Assembly: GCA_019454045.1 (NCBI GenBank)
Contig: SKCR01017744.1
Coordinates: 1-64,000, forward strand
Length of the DNA stretch: 64,000 nucleotides
DNA from: Zanthoxylum bungeanum
Lineage: Eukaryota > Streptophyta > Magnoliopsida > Sapindales > Rutaceae
Direction: 5' to 3'
Shown: positions 45,790 to 56,426 of the stretch, in pieces
How the letters are laid out: the number at the start of each line of letters is the position of its first letter
Position numbering within the stretch: the first letter of the stretch is position 1
The notes under the pieces: model-generated
The model's database searches: none
What the model was told of the DNA's origin: nothing
Seen by the model: only the letters and a program-made list of their open reading frames with translations
Program-made: the position numbers and the translations under genes

Positions 45790-46884
45790 TGTTGATGGTG
45801 GTTTTTCACCCCGAGCAAGTTTAAATATCAAGGAATGGCATAATATAATTTTGTACTTGGCCAAAAGAGAAATGAAAGGGGCCCAGAGAGGCTGAAGTCA
45901 AGTAAATGACCCTATCTCATTATGCGAAGGAGTCCTCCTGAGTGCAGAACCTGTTGATGATGAAGCAAGTTGGTATACCGACACAACCCAGAGAAGAAGT
46001 GTTAGATTTGGCAGCATTTGACTATTTGTGAAAGCCGACCCGAATGCGGTCGTTGTGTGTAAGCCTGACCTGGTCAGAGAAGCCAAAAAGTTTGATCAGG
46101 AATCATTCACTTTGGCATGCTGACCCGAGGAATGGAGCTGGGACAACAAGTTATTTTGTGTTCCAAGGCATATGACATATGCCCTAATAGAAAAAATACG
46201 TTTTCTGGAAGACTTGTGATGATTACGGAAAAAAAAATGGTTCTCATTGGAAGTAGCCTTTGCCAGCATCAATAGGGTGTTGCAGTGACAGGGGTTGGCA
46301 GCGTAGAGCCGCCATAGACCGCCAGAAGACCAATATGATGATAGTAAAAATGGAGTATTCTGATTGGTCGAATTACGGGTGGTTGAGAAAAGTTGTTACT
46401 ACAATGATGACAGTGACATGAGCTGACGTCATGGGCGGTGGAATAGTGAATTTAGAAGCCTATATAAAGGAGTTGAAGCCACAGATTTAAGAGATATCGA
46501 TTTTTCACATTTCACTACTTGAAAAAATGCTTTAAAACTTAATGATAGAGAGAGAAAGTTGGTCGGTACCCGATCATCTGAGATATTTATAACAGGATTG
46601 TATAAGACCCGAGGAATTGTAAATTTTTTGAAAGCTTACCACCATTTATAGCTCGGGTCAGTCTTGACCCTGAGCAGGTAATAAAACATCACTATTTTTA
46701 CTTCCGTAGCATAAGTTTGAGGTATTCTCTGCTGAACCACGTAAATCCTTATCTTTGTGATTATCAGTCTGCTTGCTAAGTTTGATTTGGTTCCCTACTA
46801 ACTAAAAAAATTCACTGCTGAGTGAGGTTTATTCGAGGGGCTGATTTCCTAAATTACTCTTGAACCAAAAAACAACCATCAACA
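45790..46884 (+). repeat. Probable solo LTR, family H
   Basis: About 1.1 kb bounded by TGTTGATGGTGG on the left and AACCATCAACA on the right, an inverted terminal repeat with TG...CA. A strong TATA box, CCTATATAAAGG, is at 46459-46470, and the remaining 415 bp would be R-U5. The flanks CATGT and ATGCT match only partly, so the target duplication is not proven. No internal element sequence adjoins. The termini resemble those of family G, which suggests a related gypsy lineage. The frame 45898-46086 is not a recognised protein. Confidence 0.5.
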
Positions 46885-47063
46885 ATGCTCATTTTTATAT
46901 CCACTTTTGAATGCCATAAAACTTACTCAGAGGATACACATAGTGCAATGAAAGAACAATTTGACCTCATGGACCAAACCAAGAGTTCAATCTACAAGAA
47001 AGTCATTAAATTCATTTGCATTGTAGTAAGATTTATCTGTTAAGTAAAATTATTAACACTAAT

Positions 47064-47785
47064 ATGATCAATATGCTAGAACCATGATTTTGATGATGCC
47101 AATGAAGCAAAAAGGCTCAAAGATAATAATCTCAAATACATGAAGACCTTGGAAAAGAAGATCAATATTAGCGACTTGATTTCGACGGTGTCCAAACATC
47201 TCAAAATTGGCAAATAAAGTTCGATGATTCAAAAAGCCAACATATTGATAAAGAGCCCAAAATGATCTAAAATATGACCAAAGAAACAACGATTGATGAA
47301 GGGCCAAAATGAGCTAGAAGATGATCAAGAGAACAAATATGATAAAAAAATCCAAAAGAGGATGAAAAAGGTCAAAACAAGAGCCAAGGAAGATGAAAAT
47401 CAAAGATGATGATTAAGAGTTAATATTGATTATAAGTGAGTTTATTCAAATATTTTAAAGCTCTTAGGAATCATACATTTTGCATCACTTGCATTTAAAA
47501 TGGCTTAAAATGCTTAAGAAATCATTTGCACTTTATTTGCATCAGAAAATGATTTTAAAAAATTAGTAAACGGTTGAATTTAATTTCAAATAATATACCG
47601 TTAGATATATGTGTGTCTCTAGTTTTCTACGGTTTAAACGGAACATAATTCTGATATATAGAACTTTTGCTAGAGACATATTACTACAACATGGTTCAGA
47701 CGTGCATTTTTCACAAACCTGTCACATAAGAAAAATTTTGAAAAATTAATCTCAATGTTTTTTTATGCTGAATATTTTAAAAATG

Positions 47786-47821
<36 letters not shown>

Positions 47822-49012
47822 CTAGTTTATGTAGAAATTTACGGATCTTGATTTGGAATTTTCTAGAGAAAGTTATGGCCAAAATACTGAGTGTTGTCAG
47901 GTTTGACTGGTCATTATAAAGTTGTTGAGACAGACATACCAGTCCCAGAGGTCTCAACTGTCATTATTTTGGAGCCGTTTGAGCTGTCAGACCGGTATAC
48001 CGGTCCTGTAGATTGACATACCGGTCCTATAGACCAGTATATTAGTCTCAGAATTGAAAAACGGCTATAAACGGCTAGTTTTGTGCAAAATCTATAAATT
48101 GGTCATTTTTCTCACTTCTAATAGATCTCTTGCACATATATCATCTTCTGATCATGTTAAAATATTCTTGAGAATTTATAAACATCTTCAACTCATTTTC
48201 TCTCCAAAATCAAATTTATAAAGCTCATTATTTTACATCTTCATATTTAATTAGTGAGCTTGTTTTTCATTTAGGTAATACACTTACATTCAATTTTTTG
48301 TAATCTTTTGTGAGTTTCCCAAATAGAAAAAAGAGTTTTTAAAACCTTCTATATCTTACACTCTCTATATTTGAAAAATCTTATTCTTAATCTTCATAAC
48401 TCATATTAATGAGCCTTGCTGCATTTGGGTTGAGAAACTCACATTTTAATCTTCTTTGTAATATTTTGTGAGTACCCAAATTGTGGTTATAAAAATTTCA
48501 TATCTTAAACACTTTTGATTGGGAATCCATTGTTGAGTGGGTATACTCAAAATGATAATTTGTGTAAAAGTTAAATAGTGAACCTAAGTGACAAAACTCT
48601 TGGCTTTGTAAAAGGTTTGAGGTGAACTTAGGAAAACTCTAGGTATAGAGTAAACCACAGAAAACTCTTGGTTTGTGAGTGAGCGACGTAAAACACTCGG
48701 TGTAAAGTATGGATTCACTTTAACATAGTGGAAAGTTTCAAGCACGGCTTGGAGAAGTGAAAGTAGACATTGTTGGCCGAACCACTATAAATCACAGTGT
48801 CAAATTTCTCTATATCTTATTCCTTTTATTTATTGCAAGTCTTATTTTATATTTGCATATCACTTAGAAACTTGTATTTGGTAAAACATATTGATTGAGA
48901 AAATTACACACTAAGCTTAATTGGTAAAACTATTAGTTTAGTAGCGTAAAATCGAAAATAATTTTTAATTCCGTATTATTAGACCATTACCTAATTCACC
49001 CTATGTTGGATA
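47064..49012 (+). repeat. SIRE/Maximus-like copia LTR fragment
   Basis: Begins TGATCAATATGC...GATTTTGATGATGCCAATGA, a wording typical of SIRE/Maximus copia LTRs. It passes through ACCGGTATACCGGTCC words (47992-48044), a TATA-like TCTATAAATT (48091-48100), and GGGAATCCATTGTTGAGTGG (48520-48539). It ends near CTAATTCACCCTATG, which resembles the end of such LTRs. The call rests on resemblance from memory. A (TA)n(TG)n microsatellite at 47786-47820 lies within. Confidence 0.5.
47786..47820. repeat. (TA)n(TG)n microsatellite
   Basis: About four TA units followed by about thirteen TG units, uninterrupted. It gives rise to the THTHTH run in a spurious minus-strand frame. Confidence 0.9.
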
Positions 49013-50400
49013 TATAAAAATTACTTGTTATGTGCTTGTAGGCAATTTCACAATAATCGCTCAAGAAGTTCATAATGAGCTAAAATTTAGGTAACAAGCC
49101 ACCATTAGGATTTTTATAAGCTATCAACCCTATTCCAATTCTTCTAAACATCAAATTTTGAGAAATGAATGGAAAATTGATTGTACATTATTAAACTGAC
49201 ACAAAATTCTAATCAGAGATCATAACTTTCACCTCTTCAAAATTTCCACAATACCAATAAATTCTAAGTCATGAAATGAATGAAATAGAAATCTCTGGAA
49301 TCTAAATTACCTGTAATTTCCTTTATCGAACCAACCCATTACCACACTTCACATCCTTCTTAATCTTCTCATCCTCCGGAATCAATTCCAGCATCCAGTG
49401 TCTATATCATTTCTTTCTAGGATTCACATGTTATCTTATATTTTTAACGTTTGTTCCATATCTTATAAACTAACTTAAACTTTCTGATAATATTCTCTAC
49501 CAAATGTTCTTATAATCCTCAATAGTTGGAGTCGAAACCCCAAGCTTCGAATCCAGCCACACCCTGTCGTCCTCGAATCACTCTCATTATTCCACACAGA
49601 CTCTCATCCTCTCCAAAGACCGACATAAAACCAAGTCTTTATCCTCAGATTCAATCAGTACTCCCAGTCACACGCACGCTATCTGTGCTCATATAAGTCA
49701 CTTATGATGATTCGTTAATGAGCCGATCGTGATGCAAGGTTAACGACGTCGTATCAGATGAGGGAACGAACACGTAAGCCATGATTTCCAAAGACACACC
49801 GATCTAGCGATACATGTGACAGTGGGTCAAGTGATCGAGCAAGCTGAAAATCACTCATGGTGAAATTCACACATAAAGTAACCTAAATTCGAGCCATGCT
49901 GAGTGCGTTATTGAGGAATTATATACTATATGATATGAATTTGAATGTTCGTCCATCAAAGATAAATTATAATTTCTTTTAAATGGGAAAATTATTGAAT
50001 TATATTAAGGATTTCTGGAAAACATGAAGAATGAGAAATTTGACTATTCGGTTTTGAAATTGAGTAAATTTTGGTAATTTGGAGGGAAATAATAGAAGCG
50101 GTTATTGCGAAAATGTAATGGATTTAGGAAATTAGGGTTTTGGAATCTTAAGGCTACAGTTTTCCCGTCTTGTTCTATCCCTTTGGGACAAGATAAAAAA
50201 ATTAACCCAAAAATTCACACGGGACGGGATAATGAGATGAGATGAGATGAGATTTAACAGGATATGACAGAATTTAAGAGAATAAGATGAGATTTAACAG
50301 GATATGTGATATGACTGAAATGATTTTTATGCCAAGACAATACCAGAATAATTTTTCATATTTGTTTCATAATTAGATTGACAAATCATGGCCAACTCTA
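49013..50400. other. Unassigned sequence with small GAGAT tandem
   Basis: No gene or LTR seen. At 50230-50305 GAGATGAGATGAGATGAGAT is followed by a repeated GAGATTTAACAGGATATG (50248 and 50289). GGCCAACTCTA (50391-50401) and TAGGGTTGGCAACGGG (50411-50426) look like two hAT-type ends in opposite senses, but neither element can be completed. Confidence 0.3.
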
Positions 50401-50454
50401 CTTAAGGCATAGGGTTGGCAACGGGCCGAGTCGGGTTTTGTCCAAATCCAAACC

Positions 50455-50927
50455 CTAATTCTGAAGAATACAGTTCTTTTATAGCCTTGATCCACCATGA
50501 ACGAGTCAAACTTCTTGTACCAATGCCTTGGTGCTTGCTTAAGCCCGTACAAGCTCTTTTGAGCTTGCAAATAAGGTTTTCTTTTCCTGAAACCTTGAAA
50601 CCTTCTGGCTGCTCCATGTAGATTTCTTCATTTAGATCACCATGAAGAAATTCCATTTTTACATCCATATGTTCAAGCTCTAAGTTCAAACTGGCTACCA
50701 ATCCTAGGATAACTCGGATTGAAGCCATTTTTACCACTGGTGAAAAGATTTCATCAAAGTCAATTCCATTTTTCTGTAGGAATCCTTTGACTACTAGCTG
50801 GGCTTTGTGTTTCACCATATTTCCACTACCATCTTTCTTCAGCTTAAACACCTATTAGTTCTTCAGTGCCTTTATGCCATGTGGGAGCTTGACTATCTCA
50901 TAAGTATTATTTTTCTATAGAGATTCC
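50455..50927 (-). pseudogene. Copia RT fragment, separate lineage
   Basis: The minus strand reads a copia RT N-terminal half: VFKLKKDGSGNMVKHKAQLV, NGIDFDEIFSPVVKMASIRV, LEHMDVKMEFLHGDLNEEIY and QPEGFKVSGKENLICKL. After a one-base shift comes SLYGLKQAPRHWYKKFDSFM. Lys-Trp before VFKLKK is replaced by two stops (TAATAG). It ends at 50455 before the YVDD motif, against unrelated sequence, and at 50927 against the C' LTR. Motif details differ from A and B, so it is a third copia lineage. Confidence 0.8.
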
Positions 50928-51237
50928 TGTTGTGATATTTTATATCGTACCGCAAGTGTACGGTATCAAGTTTTAGTATAAATCAGTGAAAGAGTATCGA
51001 ACCCATATGGATTGTGTTAAACCACACTAAATACTATAATTGATAATCCTAACTTTATTTAGAAAGCAAATAATAAAGATTTAACTAGATAAATAATATA
51101 TAAAAATATTTAGATAGAAGGAACTAATACGATAGAGATTCTAGAGTCTGATTTCACCTAGCTATCCCCTATGTATTTGTCATGCCAATTAATCATTGTT
51201 TAGTTATATTGTTTATAAATCAAGAATCCTAAAGTAT

Positions 51238-51263
51238 TCTCTCTCTCTCTCCCTCTCTCTCTC
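51238..51263. repeat. (CT)n microsatellite
   Basis: CT units with one CCC interruption inside the C' LTR. Confidence 0.9.
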
Positions 51264-51926
51264 GAGTAACAGTGAAAATATTATCAACTACAGATTTCGA
51301 TATCTCTATAAAAATCTAGTAATTAACAACTCAATACGTCTGGTGACTCTATGTTAACGACTTCAAAGGAACTATAGATTCTCTCGAATTCTATAAAATC
51401 CTAGGTCATATTCTCTAGATCAAATTCAAAATCCCCTCTCTTGAGTGATATATTCTGAACATTCATCATCTTAATTTGTGGCCAGCAAACAAGAAGCATT
51501 AAACTCAAAAGAATATAAATAAACTGAATAAAACTTCATAACAAAATTGACAAACATTACAAGGTCCAAGCATTAATTACATCATTCTTAAGAATTTAGT
51601 AGTTAGTTCATGACTAAAGATAAAATAATAATAATAAGGTCATGAATCTAATGGAAATCATTAGAGTTCTAAGAAAGAAACAAGAAGATAAAACCTGAAT
51701 TGAATCTCTTCCTCTTTAGACGTCACCGCCTTCGTCTCAGACTTGCCGCTCTTCAATCCGCCTCTTTGGATCTCTCTAAAATAAGTATTTTTGTGTTTTG
51801 TGCTGTGTATTAGCCTCCTCCTTTCAGCCTTGGACGAACTTATCTATTTATAATAAAGCCTTGGGGTATTTATGCATGTAAAATACTAAAATTGGGTGTT
51901 TTTGGTCTCTCCGCAGCCCTAGAAAA

Positions 51927-51966
51927 TTGGCGCCGCGGCGCCAAGAGGTTGGGTGCCGTGACGCCA
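51927..51966. promoter_or_regulatory. 18-bp perfect palindrome and 23-bp twin GC box, C' LTR
   Basis: TTGGCGCCGCGGCGCCAA (51927-51944) is a perfect palindrome in an AT-rich LTR. GCCGCGGCGCCA (51932) and GCCGTGACGCCA (51955) start exactly 23 bp apart. In element orientation the pair lies 73-121 bp upstream of the TATA-like box, as in family C. Confidence 0.55.
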
Positions 51967-52193
51967 GTGATTCTTTTCACTGGTCACGTGTCTCGCGTCT
52001 CTCCTCTTCCCGCGTTCTTCTGATGCGGCAGTATGGTCCCAAAACACATATAAATGCCCCAAGATCCATGTATCAATGCTTCCTACAAATAAAACATAAA
52101 AGAACTACAAAATACATTAAATAATACAGAAACTAACAAAATAATAAGCGAAGAATGCATGAATAAGTGGGTATAAACCACACTTATCCAACA

Positions 52194-53320
52194 CCCCCAA
52201 ACTTAAGATTTTGCTAGTCCCGAGCAAAAGACAAAATAAAAACTAAATAAATATAATTAACAAAATTAACTAGGCCACTTTCGTAGGGATCACGATTGCA
52301 TTTAACATATGCAACAAACCTTTAAACCCCAAGGCGACCCTAGTGGATGAGTTATAGTCTCGTGAGGGCTTACAGCGACGACACCAACAAACGTCATTCA
52401 CACAAAATCATGCAAAAGTATAAAAATAATAAAAGCAAATAAAATAGTCTCGATAGTTACGCATAATGTTGTCCTCAAATAATGCTTGTCAATGAAATCA
52501 GAGAACCTTCAAAGTACGCAATTGCGACTCAAATCAAAGTTCTTGAATAAACCATCTAAGCCAGACTCACAGTGTGTGTGTGTAAAGGTTTGTTCATAGC
52601 TCGACTTCATAAGTAAACTAACTCAATGATTTTGTCTCAAAAATTGAGGTCTGATGGGTCAAACCAACCTAGATATCTCAATTTGACTATGTAATTGCCG
52701 CTCATTGCTCCGTATGGTATGATTTTTTTTTTTTCATTTTTTTCATACCCTTTAAGGTAGCATTTCTCCTCATGGTGGTTCTAACACTCGCCCATTGGTA
52801 GCTTCACGCTTATTGGTTATAAGTGGTTTATTTTTCTTATCATGCCATACTTCATAATACTAGCATATTGAGATAGATATCTAAGCAAACAGTCATTCAT
52901 CGGCAAATAATTTCTTCAACTAGTCACTCTGCCAACTACATAGGTTCTTACTGCTATAAACCTATTGTTAAGTGCTTATGAGTTTAACCTAGATCATCTA
53001 CTCAAGGCATCAAATAAAAATCAATTAAGACTTATCGTTTCTAAAATTTCATTTAAAGAAAATAAATTTATCATTAGACTTATGTTTTACTTTCAAAGAT
53101 AAAAACAATTTTTTTTTAAATAGCAGGAGCGACTACATGCACACATCCCCAAACTTAAAACTTGCATTGTCCTCAATGTAAGATAAATATAAATAAACAA
53201 GAGTGAGGAACAATGCTACCGTGCATGAAGTTGATTACGCTCCTTCTGGTAAGAATTTGGTTACGCGGGTTTTGTGTGTTTCGTGCTACCTGCATAAATA
53301 ACATGCAAACGAATAAATAA
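52194..53320 (-). other. Conserved noncoding 3' region of C'
   Basis: Aligns with 8256-9440 in element C over its whole length, with shared order of landmarks: GATGAGTTATAGTCTCGTGA at 52348, AGCATTTCTCCTCATGGTGG near 52759, and CCCAAACTTAAAACTTGCAT near 53147. No coding frame on either strand. Confidence 0.65.
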
Positions 53321-53543
53321 ATAAATAGCACACAATAAAAATAAAAAATAAAAAATAAAGAAAATAATAATAAAAATAAGCAAATGTAAGGGTTGCCTCC
53401 CCGCTAGCGTTAAGTTTAACGTCTTCAGCCAGACGCAACCACCGAAATGGTCATGGTGTTTATTCTTTTGTATCCACTGACTACTTTCCTATCAAAAAAA
53501 TAGCTTGGCGGGCGGTGGCAGTTTATCCAAATACCCCTTACTG
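53321..53543 (-). other. C' pol-end tail
   Basis: An A-rich tract (53305-53385), then the complement of the plant gypsy pol 3'-end signature (CGTCTGGCTGAAGACG on minus, 53417-53432), as in C at 9550. Gag C-terminus follows directly, so protease, RT, RNase H and integrase are all absent. Confidence 0.55.
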
Positions 53544-54349
53544 CTACTTGGTCATGGAGGACGTAATCTGCCCAATCTGTGTTTCTAAGGACTTCATTGT
53601 TGCCTCGATATTTTCCATGTGTGTCTCAATATTGTCTAGCCTTGACTCATTCTTCTCAAATCTCGATGAAGTATTAGCAACAACCGTGCTCATGAAATCT
53701 TCTAAGGAATGTTTCTGCTCAGTTCTTTGATAGTCATTCTTCTCAAATCTCGCTGAAGTATTAGCAACAACCGTGCTCATGAAATCTTCTAAGGAATGTT
53801 TCTGCTCTGTTCTTTGATAGTCAAAACCCAATGAAGGTTGCAAGGCATTCTCTGTATTAGCATATGACAGGTTTGGATGATAGCGGTTAGGCACATGATT
53901 CCCTCTATAGCTGTTGAAATTTCGATTGTTCGCATACTGGACTTGCTCAAAGTTTGAGTTTCCTTCCAATAACATCATATTTATAGCCGCCGCTGATTCA
54001 ATAGATGGATGTACTCGTGGATTTTTCAGGGCTGCTACTTGGGTTTATAGGGTGGAAATATGAGCTATAAGTTCCACAAGAGGGTCCACTTCATATATTC
54101 TAACCACTTTGGTCACCGTAACACGTTCACTTGGCCATTGATAGTGGTTAATGGCCATTTCTTCTAATAGATTGTAGGCGTCCTCGGCTGATTTCTTGAA
54201 TAGAGCTCTCTCAGCTGCTGCATCAACCACAGTCCTATTCAAACCATTTAGCCCATTATAGAACAACTGAATCTGGACCCAATCTGCATAATCATGTTGT
54301 GGGCATTAAAAATTGGCTGAATGTTTCCCCTAGGTTTCTCATGGTGATT
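53544..54349 (-). pseudogene. C' gag, truncated, with internal duplication
   Basis: 54266-54045 is the plant gypsy gag core (QLFYNGLNGLNRTVVDAAAE, AYNLLEEMAINHYQWPSERV). After a stop, 53978-53544 is a 144-codon C-terminal part: Asn/Tyr-rich, then a coiled-coil-like region with a 29-residue unit (DYQRTEQKHSLEDFM...RFEKN) in exact tandem, then NIETHMENIEATMKSLETQI. There is no zinc knuckle in the open part. The N-terminal gag, leader and 5' LTR are cut at about 54350 by the B#2 leader. Confidence 0.75.
53648..53821. repeat. 87-bp in-frame tandem duplication in C' gag
   Basis: Unit one 53648-53734, unit two 53735-53821, with about three differences. 87 bp equals 29 codons, so the frame is kept. 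Confidence 0.9.
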
Positions 54350-56426
54350 TTTTTAAAATTAGCAATTGGATATGTTAATTGGCATGAAATGTATGTTAGA
54401 TGTTGATTTAAATGGATTGAAATCAAATTGTATAATAATTTCCTTACCAAAACCGTGAGTATGAAGCATGTGTATTAGATTGATTTTGCTTCAATTTGTG
54501 TTGGACATGAATTAGAAATGTTAAGTATGATTAATTGAATTAATTAGTATTTTGGAAATGTTAGATTTATTGATTAATTGTACTAATTGCACTTTAATTA
54601 AATTAATATGTAATTTGGAATAATAAGTTAATTTAATTTGTTGTAATTGGGCTTAATGAGCTTGGTTGGGCCAAGTTTGGTTTTGGATAATTTCGTTGGA
54701 TCCAATTGGGCCTAAAACCATTTCCATAAAGTCCAAATATGACATTTGGGCCTTTAAAAAAAATTTAATTGGGCCTAATGGGCCTAAAATTGATTTTATG
54801 GCATAAGGGTGATTCCTAATTAGGCCTTGACATCTTGGGTTTGATCCATAATGGCCAAAGCCCATGCCTAAAGAATTAATTAAAAGCCCATTAGACTTTA
54901 ATTGAATAGTATTGGATACTAATTGGGCCTTTGAGACCCATATAGATTGGAATTTGGAATCCAAGTCTAAAAGACATTTTTAAAAGTGTAATCATTTAAT
55001 TTGGAATTAAATATGAATTAGTATTGAATATAATTTAAATTGGATTTAAAATTGTAGTTCGATATAATTCAAGAATACGTACTTTGAGTATTTATTCTTA
55101 AATCGTTGTTTGAACATTGAATGGTCATTAATTCAAAGATTAATTAATTAGATTAGATTGATTGAATAACATGCTTTGTGTGAATGAATAATGTATATCG
55201 GATGGATATTAGAAGGGTGAAGGCAATTTTGGAAATTGTTGTAATAAATTTAGAATTTATTAAATTGGACCTGCGTTTCCAGCCTATTATCTCATTTTCT
55301 CATTGTATTTCTCTTCTCACCAATTCCCCTCAATGTAAATGAGGTTTCTTTAGAAGTATTATGTAATTGGATAGAAATATGAATAGTGCTATGGGAGAGA
55401 GCAAATGGAGAGATTTTTTCTATGAACAAAGTTTGTTATATATCCATCTGAATATCATTATTATTTTATTCGCGCCTTATTATGCTTTTAGAATGCATGC
55501 TTAAGGGTGTATGATGAGATCTAATCAAAGATAATAAATTGGTTTCCAAATCGCGACAAAAACCCTCATTTTATATTAAGCGTTTTTCCTTCCATTGAGT
55601 GATTCTCTCTCAAGATCCAAGATTGACATTGGTTTGTTGGCCAAAGTCAAGAACTTTGTCCATCGCAGATGTGTTAGAATCACGAAAGCTTTGTTCCATA
55701 TCGTACGTCTTGGGCATGTTGTGATTTTTTGGCCAAAGTCAAGGTCATTTCTTGTTCATCGACCTCGATTACGAAGCTTTCCCACTGTCAATGGGTCACG
55801 CTTAACTGGTTTCATTAAGCTTGTTGAGCCAAAGCCAATGCTTAGTTGATTCAGAGGAAAAGGGTTAGGGAATATATTGGATATATTGGATATATGTTTC
55901 GGACTTGGAGGTCGACCTACTGGATCTAGGAATTGGATGAAATCCAATTGATCTTAGAGATCTACCTAGTTAAGTTTCATACAACTTGTTGGCCAAAGTC
56001 AAGGTTGTGTGTTATTTAACGGGATCCTAGCCTACTAGGAAACTAGGTTTCCCGAGTACTCCACAGAGGGTTAGAGGCTCGTTGAATAATAGTGGGAGGC
56101 AAGTATTAAATTTTCAATTTCGTTTAGATACTTTCCAATACGCGCTCATTTCATTTTTCGTCATTAATTATTTATAAATATATTAGTTGGAGTAATATTT
56201 AATTTTTGTTTTAATTGAACAGTTGGACTTTATCAAACTACTTCATTTGTAGTTGGTTATATAATTGGATTATAGTAATCAATACATTTGAATGTAACCA
56301 ATCAATAGTAGTTGATTATATAGTTAGACTATAGTAATCATTATATTCGATTGTACCCGAAATCGTTGATTGGATAGTTGGACTAATGGAATCAAGATAA
56401 CTGAAAGATTAGCATTTAAAACATAA
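54350..56426 (+). other. B#2 leader
   Basis: Complement of the B#1 leader with many substitutions. GTTGGCCAAAGTCAAG at 55636-55651, 55729-55743 (TTGG...) and 55988-56003, with a looser copy near 55823, mirrors the B#1 motif. CCACAGAGGGTTAGAGGCTC (56062-56081) is the conserved gag-proximal stretch. The minus frame 54653-54964 is a shadow. Confidence 0.7.

Larger units (their letters stand above)
50928..52193 (-). repeat. C' LTR (3' LTR)
   Basis: 1,266 bp from TGTTGTGATATTTTATATCG to CTTATCCAACA. Directly right is the complement of a polypurine tract (TTTGGGGG on minus). Its right 150 bp resemble the family C LTR, the rest does not. TATA-like box near 51845-51854 (minus), (CT)n at 51238-51263, and a palindrome at 51927-51944. 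The 5' LTR is missing. Confidence 0.8.
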
